Shown here: piece after piece, positions 42,282 through 53,806 of the stretch
Layout: every line of letters begins with the position of its first letter
Numbering within the stretch: the stretch's first letter is position 1
Origin: Neostapfia colusana
Taxonomy: Eukaryota > Streptophyta > Magnoliopsida > Poales > Poaceae
Assembly (NCBI GenBank): GCA_030760725.1
Contig: JASWHV010000007.1
Span: forward strand, 27,791,324-27,855,323
Direction of reading: 5' to 3'
DNA length: 64,000 bases
Program-made: the position numbers and the translations under genes
The notes under the pieces: model-generated
Database searches by the model: none
Told to the model about the DNA's origin: nothing
Seen by the model: the letters and a program-made list of their open reading frames with translations, nothing else

Positions 42282-45200
42282 GCCAAACTTATTGTCATGG
42301 ATTCCTAAGGGATTGCCATAATACTTGGAATGGACTCGTTAAGCAAGCACAATGGAGTGATTCAATGTGCTCAGAGGGTCGTGCAGTTGACGAGTGAGCA
42401 TGGTACTTTTATTGAGTTCGGGGCAGCCCAACCTACAATGGATAAAGCAGTGCTGAACCACATCGAAGAAGCAACATTGGAAAGCATTCCGGTGGTTCAA
42501 GAATACTCAGATGTGTTCCTGGAAGAACATCCAGGTATGCCACCTGACTGGGATATTGAATTTGCCATTGATTTAGTACTCGGAACTGCACCTATAGCGA
42601 AGAGACCGTATAGGATGCCCGCTAATGAACTAGTGGAGCTCAAGAAGCAAATTCAGGAGCAGCTAGAAAAGGGTTTTATACACCCAAGCTCGTCACCATG
42701 GGGAGCCCCAGTGCTCTTCGTAGACAAGAAGGATGGGACCCAAAGGATGTGTGCAGATTATAGGTCTCTCAATAAGGTGATGATCAAGAATAAATACCCG
42801 TTGCCTCGCATAGAGGACCTGTTCGACCAAATGAAAGGTGCCTGAATTTTCTCCAAGATTGATCTTCGGTCGGCATATTTCCAGGTGAAGATTAAGCCTC
42901 CCGACATACCCAGGACTGCATTTCGAACTCGGTATGGTTCATATGAGTATACAGTTATGTATTTTGGGTTAAGGAATGCACCCACATACTTTATGTACCT
43001 CATGAATAAGGTCTTCATGGAGTACTTGGACAAGTTTGTCGTGGTTTTCATCGACGACATCATGGTGTATTTGAAAAGCGAGGAAGAACATGAAGAACAC
43101 TTGAGATTGACATTACAGAAACTGCGAGAGCATCAATTTTATGCCAAGTTCAGCAAGTGTCAATTTTGGCTAAAGGAGATATTGTTCCTAGGCCACATCA
43201 TATCCGAAGGAGGAGTATCGGTTGATCTCGGAAAAGTGGGAGATGTTTTGAAGTGGAACCAACCACAGAATGTGAGAGATATTCGGAGTTTCGTTGGGAT
43301 GGCTGGATACTACCGCCGTTTGTCAAGGATTTCTCCAAAATAGCGAAGCCTATGACTGAATTGCTAATGAAGGGGAAAGCATTTCAGTGGACACCAGCGT
43401 GTCAAGAAAGCTTTGAGGAGCTAAAGAAGTGGTTAACCACAGCGCCGATTTTGGTATTACCGAACATGAGAAAGAGCTTCGACATATATTGTGATGCATC
43501 AAGACAAGGGCTTGGATGTGTGCTCATGAAATAAGGACAAGTGGTAGCCAATGCGTCGAGACAACTAAAGAAACACGAGCTGAATTACCCCGCACATGAC
43601 TTGGAACTTGCAGCCGTGGTACATGCCTTGAAGATTTGGAGGCATTATATCCTTGGCCACCGATGTGAGATCTATACGGATCACAAAAGCCTCAAGTATA
43701 TATTCACGCAAACAGATCTGAATTTGAGGCAACATCGATGGTTGGAACTCATCAAGGATTATGATGTTGGAATCAACTATCACCCCGGAAAGGCCAATGT
43801 AGTAGCTGATGCTTTGAGCAGAAATGGAGTGTGTCATCAACTCACGGTTCGGGAGCTGCCACCCGAGCTGCGTAAGGAGTTTGAACGGTTGCATCTCGGA
43901 TTCTTGAACGAGATGGAGGTGATAGAACTGAACTCCTCGCTGGAACAAGAGATACGAGATGGCCAAGCAACGGATGAGGAAATAAAGGAAATCAAGGAAA
44001 GAATCCGACAAGGCATAGGAAAGGATTTCAAGGAAGACGAGAAAGGCACGCTTTGGCTAGGGAAAAGGATTTGTGTGCCTAACATGAAGCACATCCGTGA
44101 CACGATATTAAAGAAGGCACATGACTCACCTTATTCCATACATCCCGGCTGTACAAAGATGTACAAGGATCTGAAAACTTGCTATTGGTGGGATGGTATG
44201 AAAAGGGACATTGCTGAATATGTTGCCTTATGCGATACGTGCCAACGGGTAAAGGCCGAACATCAAAGACCCGCTGGACTGTTGCAGCCATTGAAAGTAC
44301 CCGAGTGGAAGTGGGAAGACATCGGCATGGATTTCATCGTTGTATTGCCAGTACTCAATCGGGTTACGACTCTATTTGGGTTATCGTGGGCCGATTGACG
44401 AAAACAGCCCATTTCCTTCCTGTTAGAACCAAGTACAGTGTTGCACAACTAGCCGAGCTGTATATGGAGCAAATCATGTGTCGCCATGGAGTTCCAAAGA
44501 GGATAGTTTCAGATCGGGGTTCTCAATTTACCTCTAGGTTGTGGAAGAAGCTGCATGAAGCCATGGGTACACGGCTGAATTTCAGCTCCGCTGATCACCC
44601 GCAAACCGACGGGCAAACGGAGAGGACAAATCAGATTTTGGAAGACATGTTGAGAGCTTGGACCTTGAAACATGGGCGTAGTTGGGATAGGAGCTTGCCA
44701 TATGCTGAATTTCCATACAACAACAGCTATCAAGCCAGCTTGAAAATGTCACCTTTTGAAGCATTGTATGGTAGATGGTGTAGAACGCCGCTGTTCTGGA
44801 ATGAGACCGGAGAAAGAAATTGTTTGGACCCGAAGTGCTGCAAGACGCCGAAAAACAAGTCCAAACGATACGAGAAAACTTGAAGGCTGCTCAGTAACGA
44901 CAAAAAGGTGATGTGGACAATAGGCGAAGATTATTGACCTTCGAAGTGGGAGACTTCGTGTATCTTAAGGTATCGCCTATCCGAGGCCAATGTCAAAGGC
45001 AAATTAGCACCTCGCTACATCGGGTCATTCAAGATTTTGGGCAAGCAAGGAGAAGTAGCCTATCAACTAGAGCTGCCAACGCACCTCTCCGACATGCACG
45101 ACGTATTTCACGTATCCCAACTCAAGAAGTGCTTAAGAGTACCAGAAGAACAAGTACCGATGTATGAGCTCGAACTTCAAGAGGATCTGACCTACGCGGA

Positions 45201-45400
45201 GCACCCCATCAAAATTTTGGACGTGAAGGAAAGGGTCACGAGGAACAAAGTGATCCGTTGGTGCAAGGTACAATGGAGCCATCACACGGAAGTCGAAACC
45301 ACATGGGAGCGTGAGGAAGATCTCAAGGCAGAATTCCCTCATCTATTCTCCACTCTATCGAATCTCGAGGACGAGATTCAGTTTAAGGGGGGAGGTTTGT
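42282..45400 (+). pseudogene. Element B pol: protease end, RT, RNase H, integrase, chromodomain-like tail
   Basis: Same domain order as A with longer open stretches. [22 protein letters not shown], a TGA at 42843, then [11 protein letters not shown] frameshift at about 43318 and a TAA at 43532 precede RNase [21 protein letters not shown] and [10 protein letters not shown]. The integrase finger runs from [11 protein letters not shown] to CDTCQRVK; the core acids lie in GMDFIVVLP, then after a frameshift near 44345 in RIVSDRGSQFTS and GQTERTNQILEDML. A frameshift near 44820 and a TAA at 44896 follow. The last part (45037-45400) is open: LELPTHLSDMHDVFHVSQLK, and VIRWCKVQWSHHTEVETTWE as the chromodomain-like tail. 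It has fewer stops than A, and the breaks are at different sites. Confidence 0.95.
45385..45395 (+). promoter_or_regulatory. Element B polypurine tract
   Basis: AAGGGGGGAGG just before the 3' LTR start at 45398. It overlaps the end of the pol frame. Confidence 0.7.
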
Positions 45401-46915
45401 AACACCCTCAAATTCATTACCATGCATTGCATACATTTTTCATGTAGAAAAGCATTGTAAAAGAACTAGAAATGGAGAAAGAACTATAGAAATGTAGAAA
45501 GAACCATAGAAATGGAGGAAGGAACCATAGAAATGGAGGAAAAACCACAGAAATGGAGAAGGGAATATAGAAATGGAGAGTGGGGCATAGAAATGGAGAA
45601 GGGAAATGTAGAAATGGAGAATGGGACATAGAAATGGAGAGTGGAATGTAGAAATGGAGAATGAGACATAGAAATGGAGAGGGGAATGTAGAAATAGAGA
45701 ATGGGACATAGAAACGGAGAGGGGAATATAGAAATGGAACAAGTGACATAGAAATGGTGAGGAATGGGAAAAAGATAGCTGAAATAAACCATTCCCAAAT
45801 TTCCCCCAAAATTTCCAAATTCCCCAATTCCCAAAAAGGGGAATTTCCCCATATTTGGGGAATTAAATCCCCAAGGCTGCCGCACCTAACTGAAAAGATA
45901 AGTTTGTTAAGATCCAAAATTGAGTAGGACTCTTATTTGAGCTCCAATTGGAGTAGGACTCCTCCCTCCCTCCCCCACCCCCCATATAAATACAACCCCA
46001 GCCCCCCCCCCTCTTTGGCCGCAGCCTCCCCCTCCTCTCCCCCTCCCAAATCGGCAACTTGGAGTTCCTGCCCCCCCAACTCGCTGAGTTGGCACCCCCC
46101 CCCCCCCCCGCCGGAGTTTGGTTGCCGGTGAGCCCTGCCGTCGAGCCCCGCTGTCGCCGGAGAAGAAGCCCGACGATCTGTCCTGCCCTAATCTTCCATA
46201 GAGAAATTCCCCGCTGCTGCCATTGCTAGGAGAAAGGACCTGCCACCAAAAGGAAGTGAGGTAGGTCTTACATTACCCATCTTACGATGTCGCCGCTGTT
46301 TTTACGCATCCGTTTTCTTTGCCCCCTTCGAGCAGAAACTTTTACGTGTTGACAGATCGTGTTTTGATCGGTTTTTTACGGTGGAATTGATCTAGATATT
46401 GAGTCAAGATCATCACCACATCCGCACTTGATCCCTACACCCTTGTTCATCTTAAAACCCCATGAAAGCCCATTAACATGCAAGAACACGTACAAACTGG
46501 ATTAATAAAACTGCACCATAGGATTTGCATTCATCTACCCCTTTGCATCTTGAGTAAAGTTTGTGTATGATGATTGATTGCTGTGAATTTTGTATGTGCG
46601 TGATCGTGGGTAGAAGGACAAGCTCAAGAGGCCATCTACAAGGAACTACAACACCAAGACTTCGAGACGCTTGAACAACAAGAACCACGGGAGCAAGGCA
46701 AGTGCCCCTTGACCATATTGATCCCATGTTTTGAAACTGTTTTGTTTAAGAAACCTCGTATGCTTGAGTCAGCTTGATGGGACACCCTTTTATAGGAGTT
46801 TACTAGTTTTGTTAACCATCCTTGTCGCCGGGAAAGTTGATGAGTCGGGTATGGTCGTTTTTCCTTTTTGCTTCGCTTAATTAACGGGATACAGGAAGCT
46901 GAACTAAAACATGGT
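45398..46915 (+). repeat. Element B 3' LTR, truncated
   Basis: Starts TGTAACACCC and follows the B 5' LTR closely to AACATGGT at 46915, about 53% of the LTR length. It then switches abruptly to minus-strand integrase sequence of element C. Its tandem array (45468-45762) is shorter than in the 5' LTR. Confidence 0.88.
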
Positions 46916-49286
46916 CTGTTTACGCCCTTCATTGGAGACACAAGTAGATATACGTAATCCCCGACTTCGAATTGTAATGGGCGTCTTCTCCGGTCCGCAT
47001 ACTGTTTTTGACGGGATTGGGCGGCTTTTAGGTTCGCTTGAATCAGTCGAACCTTTTCTTCCGCGTTGTTGACAAGATCAATCCCGAAGGTAACCCTTTC
47101 GCCAGACTCACACCAGTTCAATGGTGTGCGACATTTCCTGCCGTATAGCGCCTCATGAGGCGCCATCTTGATGCTGGCTTGGTACCCATTATTGTACGAG
47201 AATTCGGCTAACGGCAAGTGATCATCCCAATTCTTGCCGTGGTTGATAGCACAAGCTCGTAGCATGTCTTCTAGTACCTGATTCACCCGCTCCGTTTGCC
47301 CATCCGTCTGCGGGTGGTATGCTGAACTACGGATCAGCTTCGTCCCCAATGTAGCGTGCAGCTGCTCCCAAAAACGGGACACAAATAAAGTGCCCCGATC
47401 CGATATGATGGTACGGGGTACGCCGTACAATCATAGGATCCGTGAGATGTACAGTTCAGCGTACTTCTTGGCGTTGTAGTTGGTGTTAACCGGGATGAAA
47501 TGGGCAACATTGGTGAGCCGGTCGACGATCAGCCACACAGAATCGTGCTTCTGAAAAGTGGTGGGTAAACCGACGATGAAGTCCATGCTCACATCCTCCC
47601 ATTTCCAGGCAGGAGTGCCCAGTGGTTGCAGCAGTCCCGGTTTCCGCATATGGTCTGCCTTCACCCTTCGACATGTATCACACTCGGACACGTATTTTGC
47701 AGTCTCCCGTTTCATCCGTGTCCACCAAAACTTGCTCCTGAGTTCTTGATACATTTTGTTGCTGCCGGGGTGAATAGAAAATTTTGACAAGTGAGCCTCA
47801 TCAAAGATTTTCTTCCGTAATTCCGGGTTACGGGGTACGACGATCCGGTCCTTGAACCATAGGACATTGTCTCTGTCCTTCCGGAAACATTTCAACTCCC
47901 CACTGTCTACACGTCTCCGCAAATGCGACATACCCTTGTCATGTTTCTGAGCTGCCGCTATTTCTTCACGGATGGTGGGGATCAAAGCTAAGTTGTAGAG
48001 AGCTCCATGTGGAATCACATGCAGTGGTGGTTCGCTCTCTTCCAACGGTGTGATGGTCAGATTGTTGACGTGTGACTTGCGGCTCAGCGCATCTGCCACT
48101 ATGTTTTCCTTGCCCGGATGATAATGGATCTCTATTTCGTAATCCTTTATCAGTTCTAACCATCTGCGTTGCCTCATGTTCAGCTCCTTCTGAGTGAATA
48201 TGTACTTGAGGCTTTTGTGGTCGGTATACGAATGTATGAGGTTACCGAGTAGGTAGTGCCTCCACATTTTCAGTGCAAGTACCACGGCAGCGAGCTCCAA
48301 ATCGTGAGTTGGATAATTTTGCTCATGGTTTCTAAGCTGTCGTGACCCATATGCGACCACCCTTCGGTCTTGCATCAGCACACATCCGAGCCCAATGCCG
48401 GATGCATCGCAGTACACATCGAACGGTTTTGTTGTGTCTGGCTGCACAAAACCGGTGCTGACGTCAGGTGCTTGACTAAAGCCTTGAATGTTGCTTCACA
48501 TGCTGGACTCCAAATATATTTGGTAGCCTTCTTCAGCAGCTCCGTCATAGGCTTGGCAATCTTCGAGAAGTTCGGAATGAACCTCCAATAATATCCCGCG
48601 AGTCCGAGGAAACTCCGTACCTCGTGAACAGTTCTCGAGGATTTCCAATTCAGCACTTGAGTGATCTTGCTCGGGTCTACAGCGATACCCTCCGCTGAGA
48701 TGATATGACCGAGAAAAGGCACTTGCGATATCCAGAACTCGCATTTGCTGAATTTTACGTATAGCTTGTGATCCCGCAGCCATTGCAAGACTATACGCAG
48801 ATGTTTCTTGTGATCTTCCTCTGACTTGGAATATACCAGTATGTCGTCGATGAATACCACGACAAACTTGTCCAGCTCCGGCATGAATACCGAGTTCATC
48901 AAGTACATGAAGTGAGCTGGAGCATTGGTGAGGCCGAAGGACATGACCAGGTACTCATAAAGTCCGTACCTCGTCGAGAAAGCTGTCTTTGGAATGTCCT
49001 CCACCCTTATCTTAATCTGATGGTACCCGGATCTTAAGTCCATCTTGGAAAAGATCTTTGCTTCGACCAACTGATCAAACAACATGTCGATCCGTGGCAA
49101 CGGGTACTTGTTCTTGATGGTTACGGCATTTAATTGACGATAGTCCACGCAAAGCCGTAACGTCTCATCCTTCTTCTTTACAAATAATGCCGAACAGCCC
49201 CATGGCGAGGAGCTTGGCCTAATAAAACCCTTTTCCAGCAGGTCCATTAGCTGGGTCTTCAATTCAGCCAATTCCTTGGGCGCCAT
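46916..49286 (-). pseudogene. Element C pol: RT, RNase H and integrase (truncated)
   Basis: RT at 49286-48450: [44 protein letters not shown] and the catalytic [16 protein letters not shown] frameshift near 48455 leads to RNase [38 protein letters not shown] and [10 protein letters not shown]. The integrase finger runs from [11 protein letters not shown] to CDTCRRVK; core acids are in SMDFIVGLP, then after a stop at 47433, TIISDRGTLFVSRFW and GQTERVNQVLEDML. The frame reaches FEVGDYVYLLVSPMKGV and is then cut by the deletion junction. It is independent in sequence from A and B, which share about half of the residues by eye. Confidence 0.93.
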
Positions 49287-51093
49287 CTTGTACGGCCTTC
49301 GGGATGCATGGTTCCCGGTGCAAGTTCAATCTTGAACTCCACCTCTCTATCGGGCGGCATCCCCGGCAAATCGTCTGGGAATACGTCAGGGAACTCTCGG
49401 GCCACTGGAATATCTTCCAATCTGATGGTTGTGGCTTGATAGACACTTGGAAGTTTTATTTCTGGACTGTCCAGAAATAAAGAGTGAGACCCGTGCACTT
49501 CTGAGTTTAAGTGCACGACTCGAAGGACGGTGTCCAGAACAGCGCCATGGCGGGTTAACCATGACATCCCTAGGATGACATCGACCTTTTGTCCCTCTAA
49601 GATTATGAGAGACGTAGGGTAGATTCTACCCGCTAAGCATAATGGTGCTTTGGAAACCATTACGCTTGCTGAAATCTTCCCACCCGGTGAACAAATTAAA
49701 TATGGACTATCGGTGGGTAGTATTTGCAAGCTGTGTTTAGCAATGAAAGCTTGGCTAATAAAATTATGCCTGGCGCCTGAATCAAACAATACGATGGCGG
49801 GATGCTGGTGGAGTTGGAACATACCCGCAAGGATTGGCTCACCCTCCGGCACGTCCTCTATGGCAAGCTGGTGGACGGTGCCGGGCCTAGGGTTTGCCCG
49901 CCGCGCATTAGTAAGGTTCCGGGGTTGATTCCTCCCCGGAAATGGTGGTGCAACTCTGCCGCCTTGCCTCTCCGGGCAACTGCTCGCGAAGTGTCCTGGA
50001 CGACCACACTTGTAACATGTGGCCGCTGCTGGTGTAGTGCTCGGGGGACGAAAGCCTGACATGCGTTGCTGAGGTGCATACGCACGCGGCATCGTCCGCT
50101 GCTACTGTTGTTGCGGAGGTGGCGCTGGTAGTGCCGGCCTGAATGTCGGTGAAGAGTACGGCCGGCTGCGTAAAGGCATCGACCTCTGGGGTGGCTGCCA
50201 GCGTGAACCTGATGGTGGGCGATTCACCATCCGAAACATCTGAGAAGGACCGCCTCCTTCTCCGCTGCTCTGTGGCGCGCTTCGCTTTCGCTCCGCCGCC
50301 GCCAACTCCTTGCCGAAGTCCTCCTGGACAATCGCAGCATCAATGATGTCGTTGAGGCTGCCGCGATTGAACATCGCCAATTTGTCCTTCAGGAGCGGTT
50401 TAAGCCCCTGGTAAAAGTGGTCCCGCCGCTTCTCATCGTATCGGCGTGATACGACGCATATAGCGCGAGATCGTTGAACGCCCTGGAGTATTCCAGCGCG
50501 TTCCGGCTCCCTTGTTGCAGGTCTAAGAACTCCTGCGTCTTTCTTTTCATCAGACCTGGCTGTATATGATAGGCTCTGAAGGCCGTCCGGAACTCCGTCC
50601 AGGGCATTACTCGGTCGGTGGGCTGTGAAGCACAGAAGTTCGCTCACCATGCGCTCGCGGATCCTTGGAGCTGCTGGACCGCGAACTGAGTTTTGCGCTG
50701 CTTACTTATCTGGAGCAGCCCGAACTTCATCTCTATTGCGCGGAGCCAGTTGTCCGCGTCAAGAGGTTCATCCGCCCTTGAGAATACCGGGGGATGAGTA
50801 GCCAGGAAGTCGGAGTAGGAGCTCTGTTGACGCTCCTCACGGTCTTGACGTCTCTCTGGGCGAGACGTATTGGCAATAAGAGTTTGCAGCAACTCCGTGT
50901 GCTGCTGATGTGAACCCGCCATTGCCGCGACGATGTCGGCCAATGTAACCGTTGGCAGTGGCGGTGGCGGTGTTTGCTGATGCTGTTGTTGCTGTTGCTG
51001 CTGCTGTCCCGAGGAGTCATCGGGAGGTGGTTGGGAGGTCTCTCCCCCTTGGCTGGTACCCCCAACATCCGGGTTGGCACGAGTACGAGTCAT
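49287..51093 (-). pseudogene. Element C gag and protease (nonsense and frameshift mutations)
   Basis: The ATG at 51093 follows TTGAATTTCAGA. The N-terminus has a Gln-rich run, then HPPVFSRADEPLDADNWLRA and EMKFGLLQISKQRKTQFAVQ (Retrotrans_gag). TGG to TGA at 50644 stops it. Next come MPWTEFRTAFRAYHI, LDLQQGSRNALEYSRAFNDL, a frameshift near 50425, and FYQGLKPLLKDKLAMFNRGS. A CAG to TAG change lies near 50102. The knuckle [14 protein letters not shown] follows at 50030, and protease with its active site [11 protein letters not shown] and [11 protein letters not shown] frameshift near 49300 separates it from RT. Unlike A and B, this element has a full gag-protease region, so it shows what those two lack. 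Confidence 0.92.
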
Positions 51094-51484
51094 TCTGAAA
51101 TTCAAAACAGCAGCGATTAGCACATGTCATACTTAAAATTCCATATGCAACAGTAGGTATTGAAGTGACACATGATTAATTTGCACAACATTCACATATA
51201 TTGATAAAGCATAAACTTTATACAAGATACATTATTCTCGGGTCTCCGAGAAGTCGTGCTCATGTTGTCACTAGCTATACATACGCTACTGCCTACACGA
51301 CATGTCACCGATTACAAAAGTTGGGTTACACTACCCTAGCTGCCCTACTTGGCAACTGTAACCCCCTACTCGGAGTAGAACTCGACCTCCTGCGGTTCGT
51401 CCTCCTCCGGTACCTCTGCTGGTGGCTCTGGATCTACCACCTCTTCGCCCATCTCGGGTTCTACCATTGTTGGAAGGCCCAAGA
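51094..51484 (-). other. Spacer between extra ORF and gag of C, with a splice acceptor
   Basis: About 390 bases. Its downstream end on the minus strand, TTTTGAATTTCAG, looks like a 3' splice site one base before the gag ATG. No coding content. Confidence 0.5.
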
Positions 51485-52308
51485 CTACCGTATGCCCAAT
51501 ACCGGAGGTACGAGGTCCTGCAATGCATGCACCTCGTCCATAGCCTGGTTGTAGTCCTCTTCCCAGCCTTGCCCTTCCTCAATAGCGTCGTCTTGCTCTT
51601 GAGTAAGGTCCTCGTTCTGCTGGGTCAGATTATGTACCAGTTCCTGCAACGCCGCGATGTCGACACGGCTCTTCTTCTTTGCCTTCTTTAGACGATGCAA
51701 CTGATTGTGCTGTTTATTCAGTCGCTTGATCGTCGGAAGGAGCACATTACGGAGTGCGCTGTGAGCACTCTCGAAATGGTCTACACGGCTCGTGCTCTCC
51801 TTGAGCTTCATGGCGAGATGCTCCGTATGAACAGCTTGGCTGTCCATCACGGCATTTCCCGCCCTCATCTGGAGGCTGAGATTTGCCTCCGTGGGGTTGT
51901 ACCTTGGGCAACTCGGGTCCGTTGCCTCCAGGTACCTCTCTTCCCACACATGGTGAGCCCGTCCCTCCACCGGAACGAGCGCGTATGGAGTGCCCTCATA
52001 GCCTGCACGTGTAGTTGGCAGAAACGTGACATGGTGTCACGGGCTGCCACTTGCCACATACCTTCCGGCTGTCTACCTCTCACCGTGACGGTGAACGGCA
52101 CCCAACCGGGTGGCGTAAGTCCTGCGGGGACTTCGACATGGATTGTCCACGTCTTATTCCCCTCTTCGCCTTCTTCCTTGGTGAAGTACTGTGGCATCTG
52201 GTTGTATCCAAAATATTGAAGCATCTGCCTCAATGCCTCCGGATAACCGCTGTGGTGAGAACAGTGGGATACCACCAACCCGTTCTCCAACTGTTTATCT
52301 GCTGTCAT
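51485..52308 (-). pseudogene. Extra ORF upstream of gag in element C (one frameshift)
   Basis: The ATG at 52308 follows TTTTTACAG, a 3'-splice-like string. Residues about 20-104 show helix GYPEALRQMLQYFGY, strands NKTWTIHVEVPAG and PFTVTVRGRQP, and helix WQVAARDTMSRFCQLH. This is the order and spacing of a dsRNA-binding domain, with the VAARDTM helix in place of the usual K-K-A-AA-A-L helix. A frameshift near 51975 leads to ARHHVWEERYLEA-like sequence (from 51970), LQMRAGNAVMDSQAVHTEHL, and then a coiled coil LKKAKKKSRVDIAALQELVH and QNEDLTQEQDDAIEEGQGWE, ending at 51485. The layout parallels the extra ORFs of A and B (fold, then coiled coil), but C lacks their acidic N-terminus. Function unknown. 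Confidence 0.65.
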
Positions 52309-53790
52309 CTGTAAAAATGTATTTGAGAAATGTAAAATATTTATTTAAAAAGTAAACCATTGAGTTATTACATAAGACATGTTATTAAACCCACAAAACT
52401 TGGAAATACAGTTCAAATTTAAACAAATTTGACTGCTGATCTGCTGTCTGCATGACAGCTCTGACCAGTTTCCATTTCAACCTGATTTAGGCCCTGTTAA
52501 AGGCAAAACCAATTCTGGAGCTCAACATCAAAGTTAAAGCTAACTTCAATAGATTTCCAGAAAGTATTTGCTTGGCCTAAGACCTGTCCTGGTTCAAAAG
52601 TTATGAGAGGTTAAAGTTAACAGAATTTCTGGAGAAAATTGGACAGCACCTCCCTGCTTTTGGTACTGGTTTGATCCAAGAATTCCAGTTAATTCTGCTC
52701 CCAATCTGACCAAACTTTCTGTTACAAAGTTGTAACCCATCTCATAAGCTTTCCAGAACTACCTCATTTTCTATTTTTGGATTTTTATGCAGGAAGTTAT
52801 ACTCAATTTACAGAGAGTTTACAGAGAGTCTTTGCTCTGTCCTGTTTTCTGGACAGTTTCAACTCTACTGCATTTTTCGATTGGTTAAGGGATGAAACAC
52901 CTCTGGACCTAAACAGAAAAGTTGTAAATCTCTTCCAAAGCTTTCCAGAAATGTATCATATGACCCCAACCTCGACAGAACTCCACCTCTAACCTCTGAT
53001 TAACTTCAGCCTTGATTCAGCTGAAAACGGAGTGCTCTGTCCTTAACAACCTATAAGTTGAAAACTTGTTAACTTTGAATATCCTGTTCAAGGGAAGGAG
53101 TTACATCACGTTTTACTACTTTGGATCAAAACCTTCAAGTTTTAAATGAAGTTTTTCATTTAATGGGGTGTGACGTCGATGTGTCACCAGATTATGTCGG
53201 TACTACATCTTCACAAAGAAAAACCTATACCGGACTTAGCCGGCTTCGTTACTTCAGTGGCACTAAACGTCACTCACACATGGATGCTACACGTATACCG
53301 TTTCATGGTTAGACTACCTGCAGAAACTCAAACAATCGTCAGACTCGGCTGCACACCGAGTCCGGTATCCATACAGTTCGTACACCCGGCCGTCATCACT
53401 CGCCCGGATGTTCTCAAGCCAAACACGCCTTGAGTTACGTGTTCACGTTTTAGACTATGTGACGGGGTCTCCCAGATTGCACCACACACGCCAGGGACAG
53501 ACGTTGCTCGGATACCCCAAACGACATGAAGAGTCGTAGAGGATATCAAAGCGGGTCAGGTTACCTGCCACCCGTGGAGCTCCACCCTTCAGCTTGTGCG
53601 CACTGGTGGACAGCACTTACGTGCACCCCCCAAGACATAAACGTCCCGAGATACACGATTTTCCGACATAGACAAATAGGTTAGTATGCCAATTTCTATA
53701 CACTAATACCATCCTTATATGGGCTACTAACTCGTTCCTCACTGGATTTTTGAAAAAGATGACCTTTTTAGTGCATTAAACCTCAAGCGA
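52309..53790 (-). other. Leader of element C
   Basis: About 1.5 kb between the primer site and the extra ORF. Small ORFs on the plus strand lack any recognisable domain. The right part (53400-53690) is GC-richer. I see nothing else that I can name; the splice-like string before the ORF suggests part of this leader is an intron. Confidence 0.45.
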
Positions 53791-53802
53791 GCTCTGATAC
53801 CA
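53791..53802 (-). promoter_or_regulatory. Element C primer-binding site (initiator-Met tRNA type)
   Basis: TGGTATCAGAGC on the minus strand, four bases from the LTR end (GTGTCA at 53807). Confidence 0.85.
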
Positions 53803-53806
53803 ATGC

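Larger units (their letters stand above)
37821..46915 (+). mobile_element. Element B: gypsy retrotransposon of the same family as A, 3' LTR truncated
   Basis: 5' LTR 37821-40691, primer site 40695-40707, extra ORF 40962-41795, pol 42282-45400, 3' LTR 45398-46915 (truncated). Sequence and layout match A throughout, including the missing gag. The LTR start is TGTAACACCC instead of TGTGACACCC, so the tip no longer pairs perfectly with GGGTGTCACA. B inserted into the 3' LTR of A. Confidence 0.9.
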
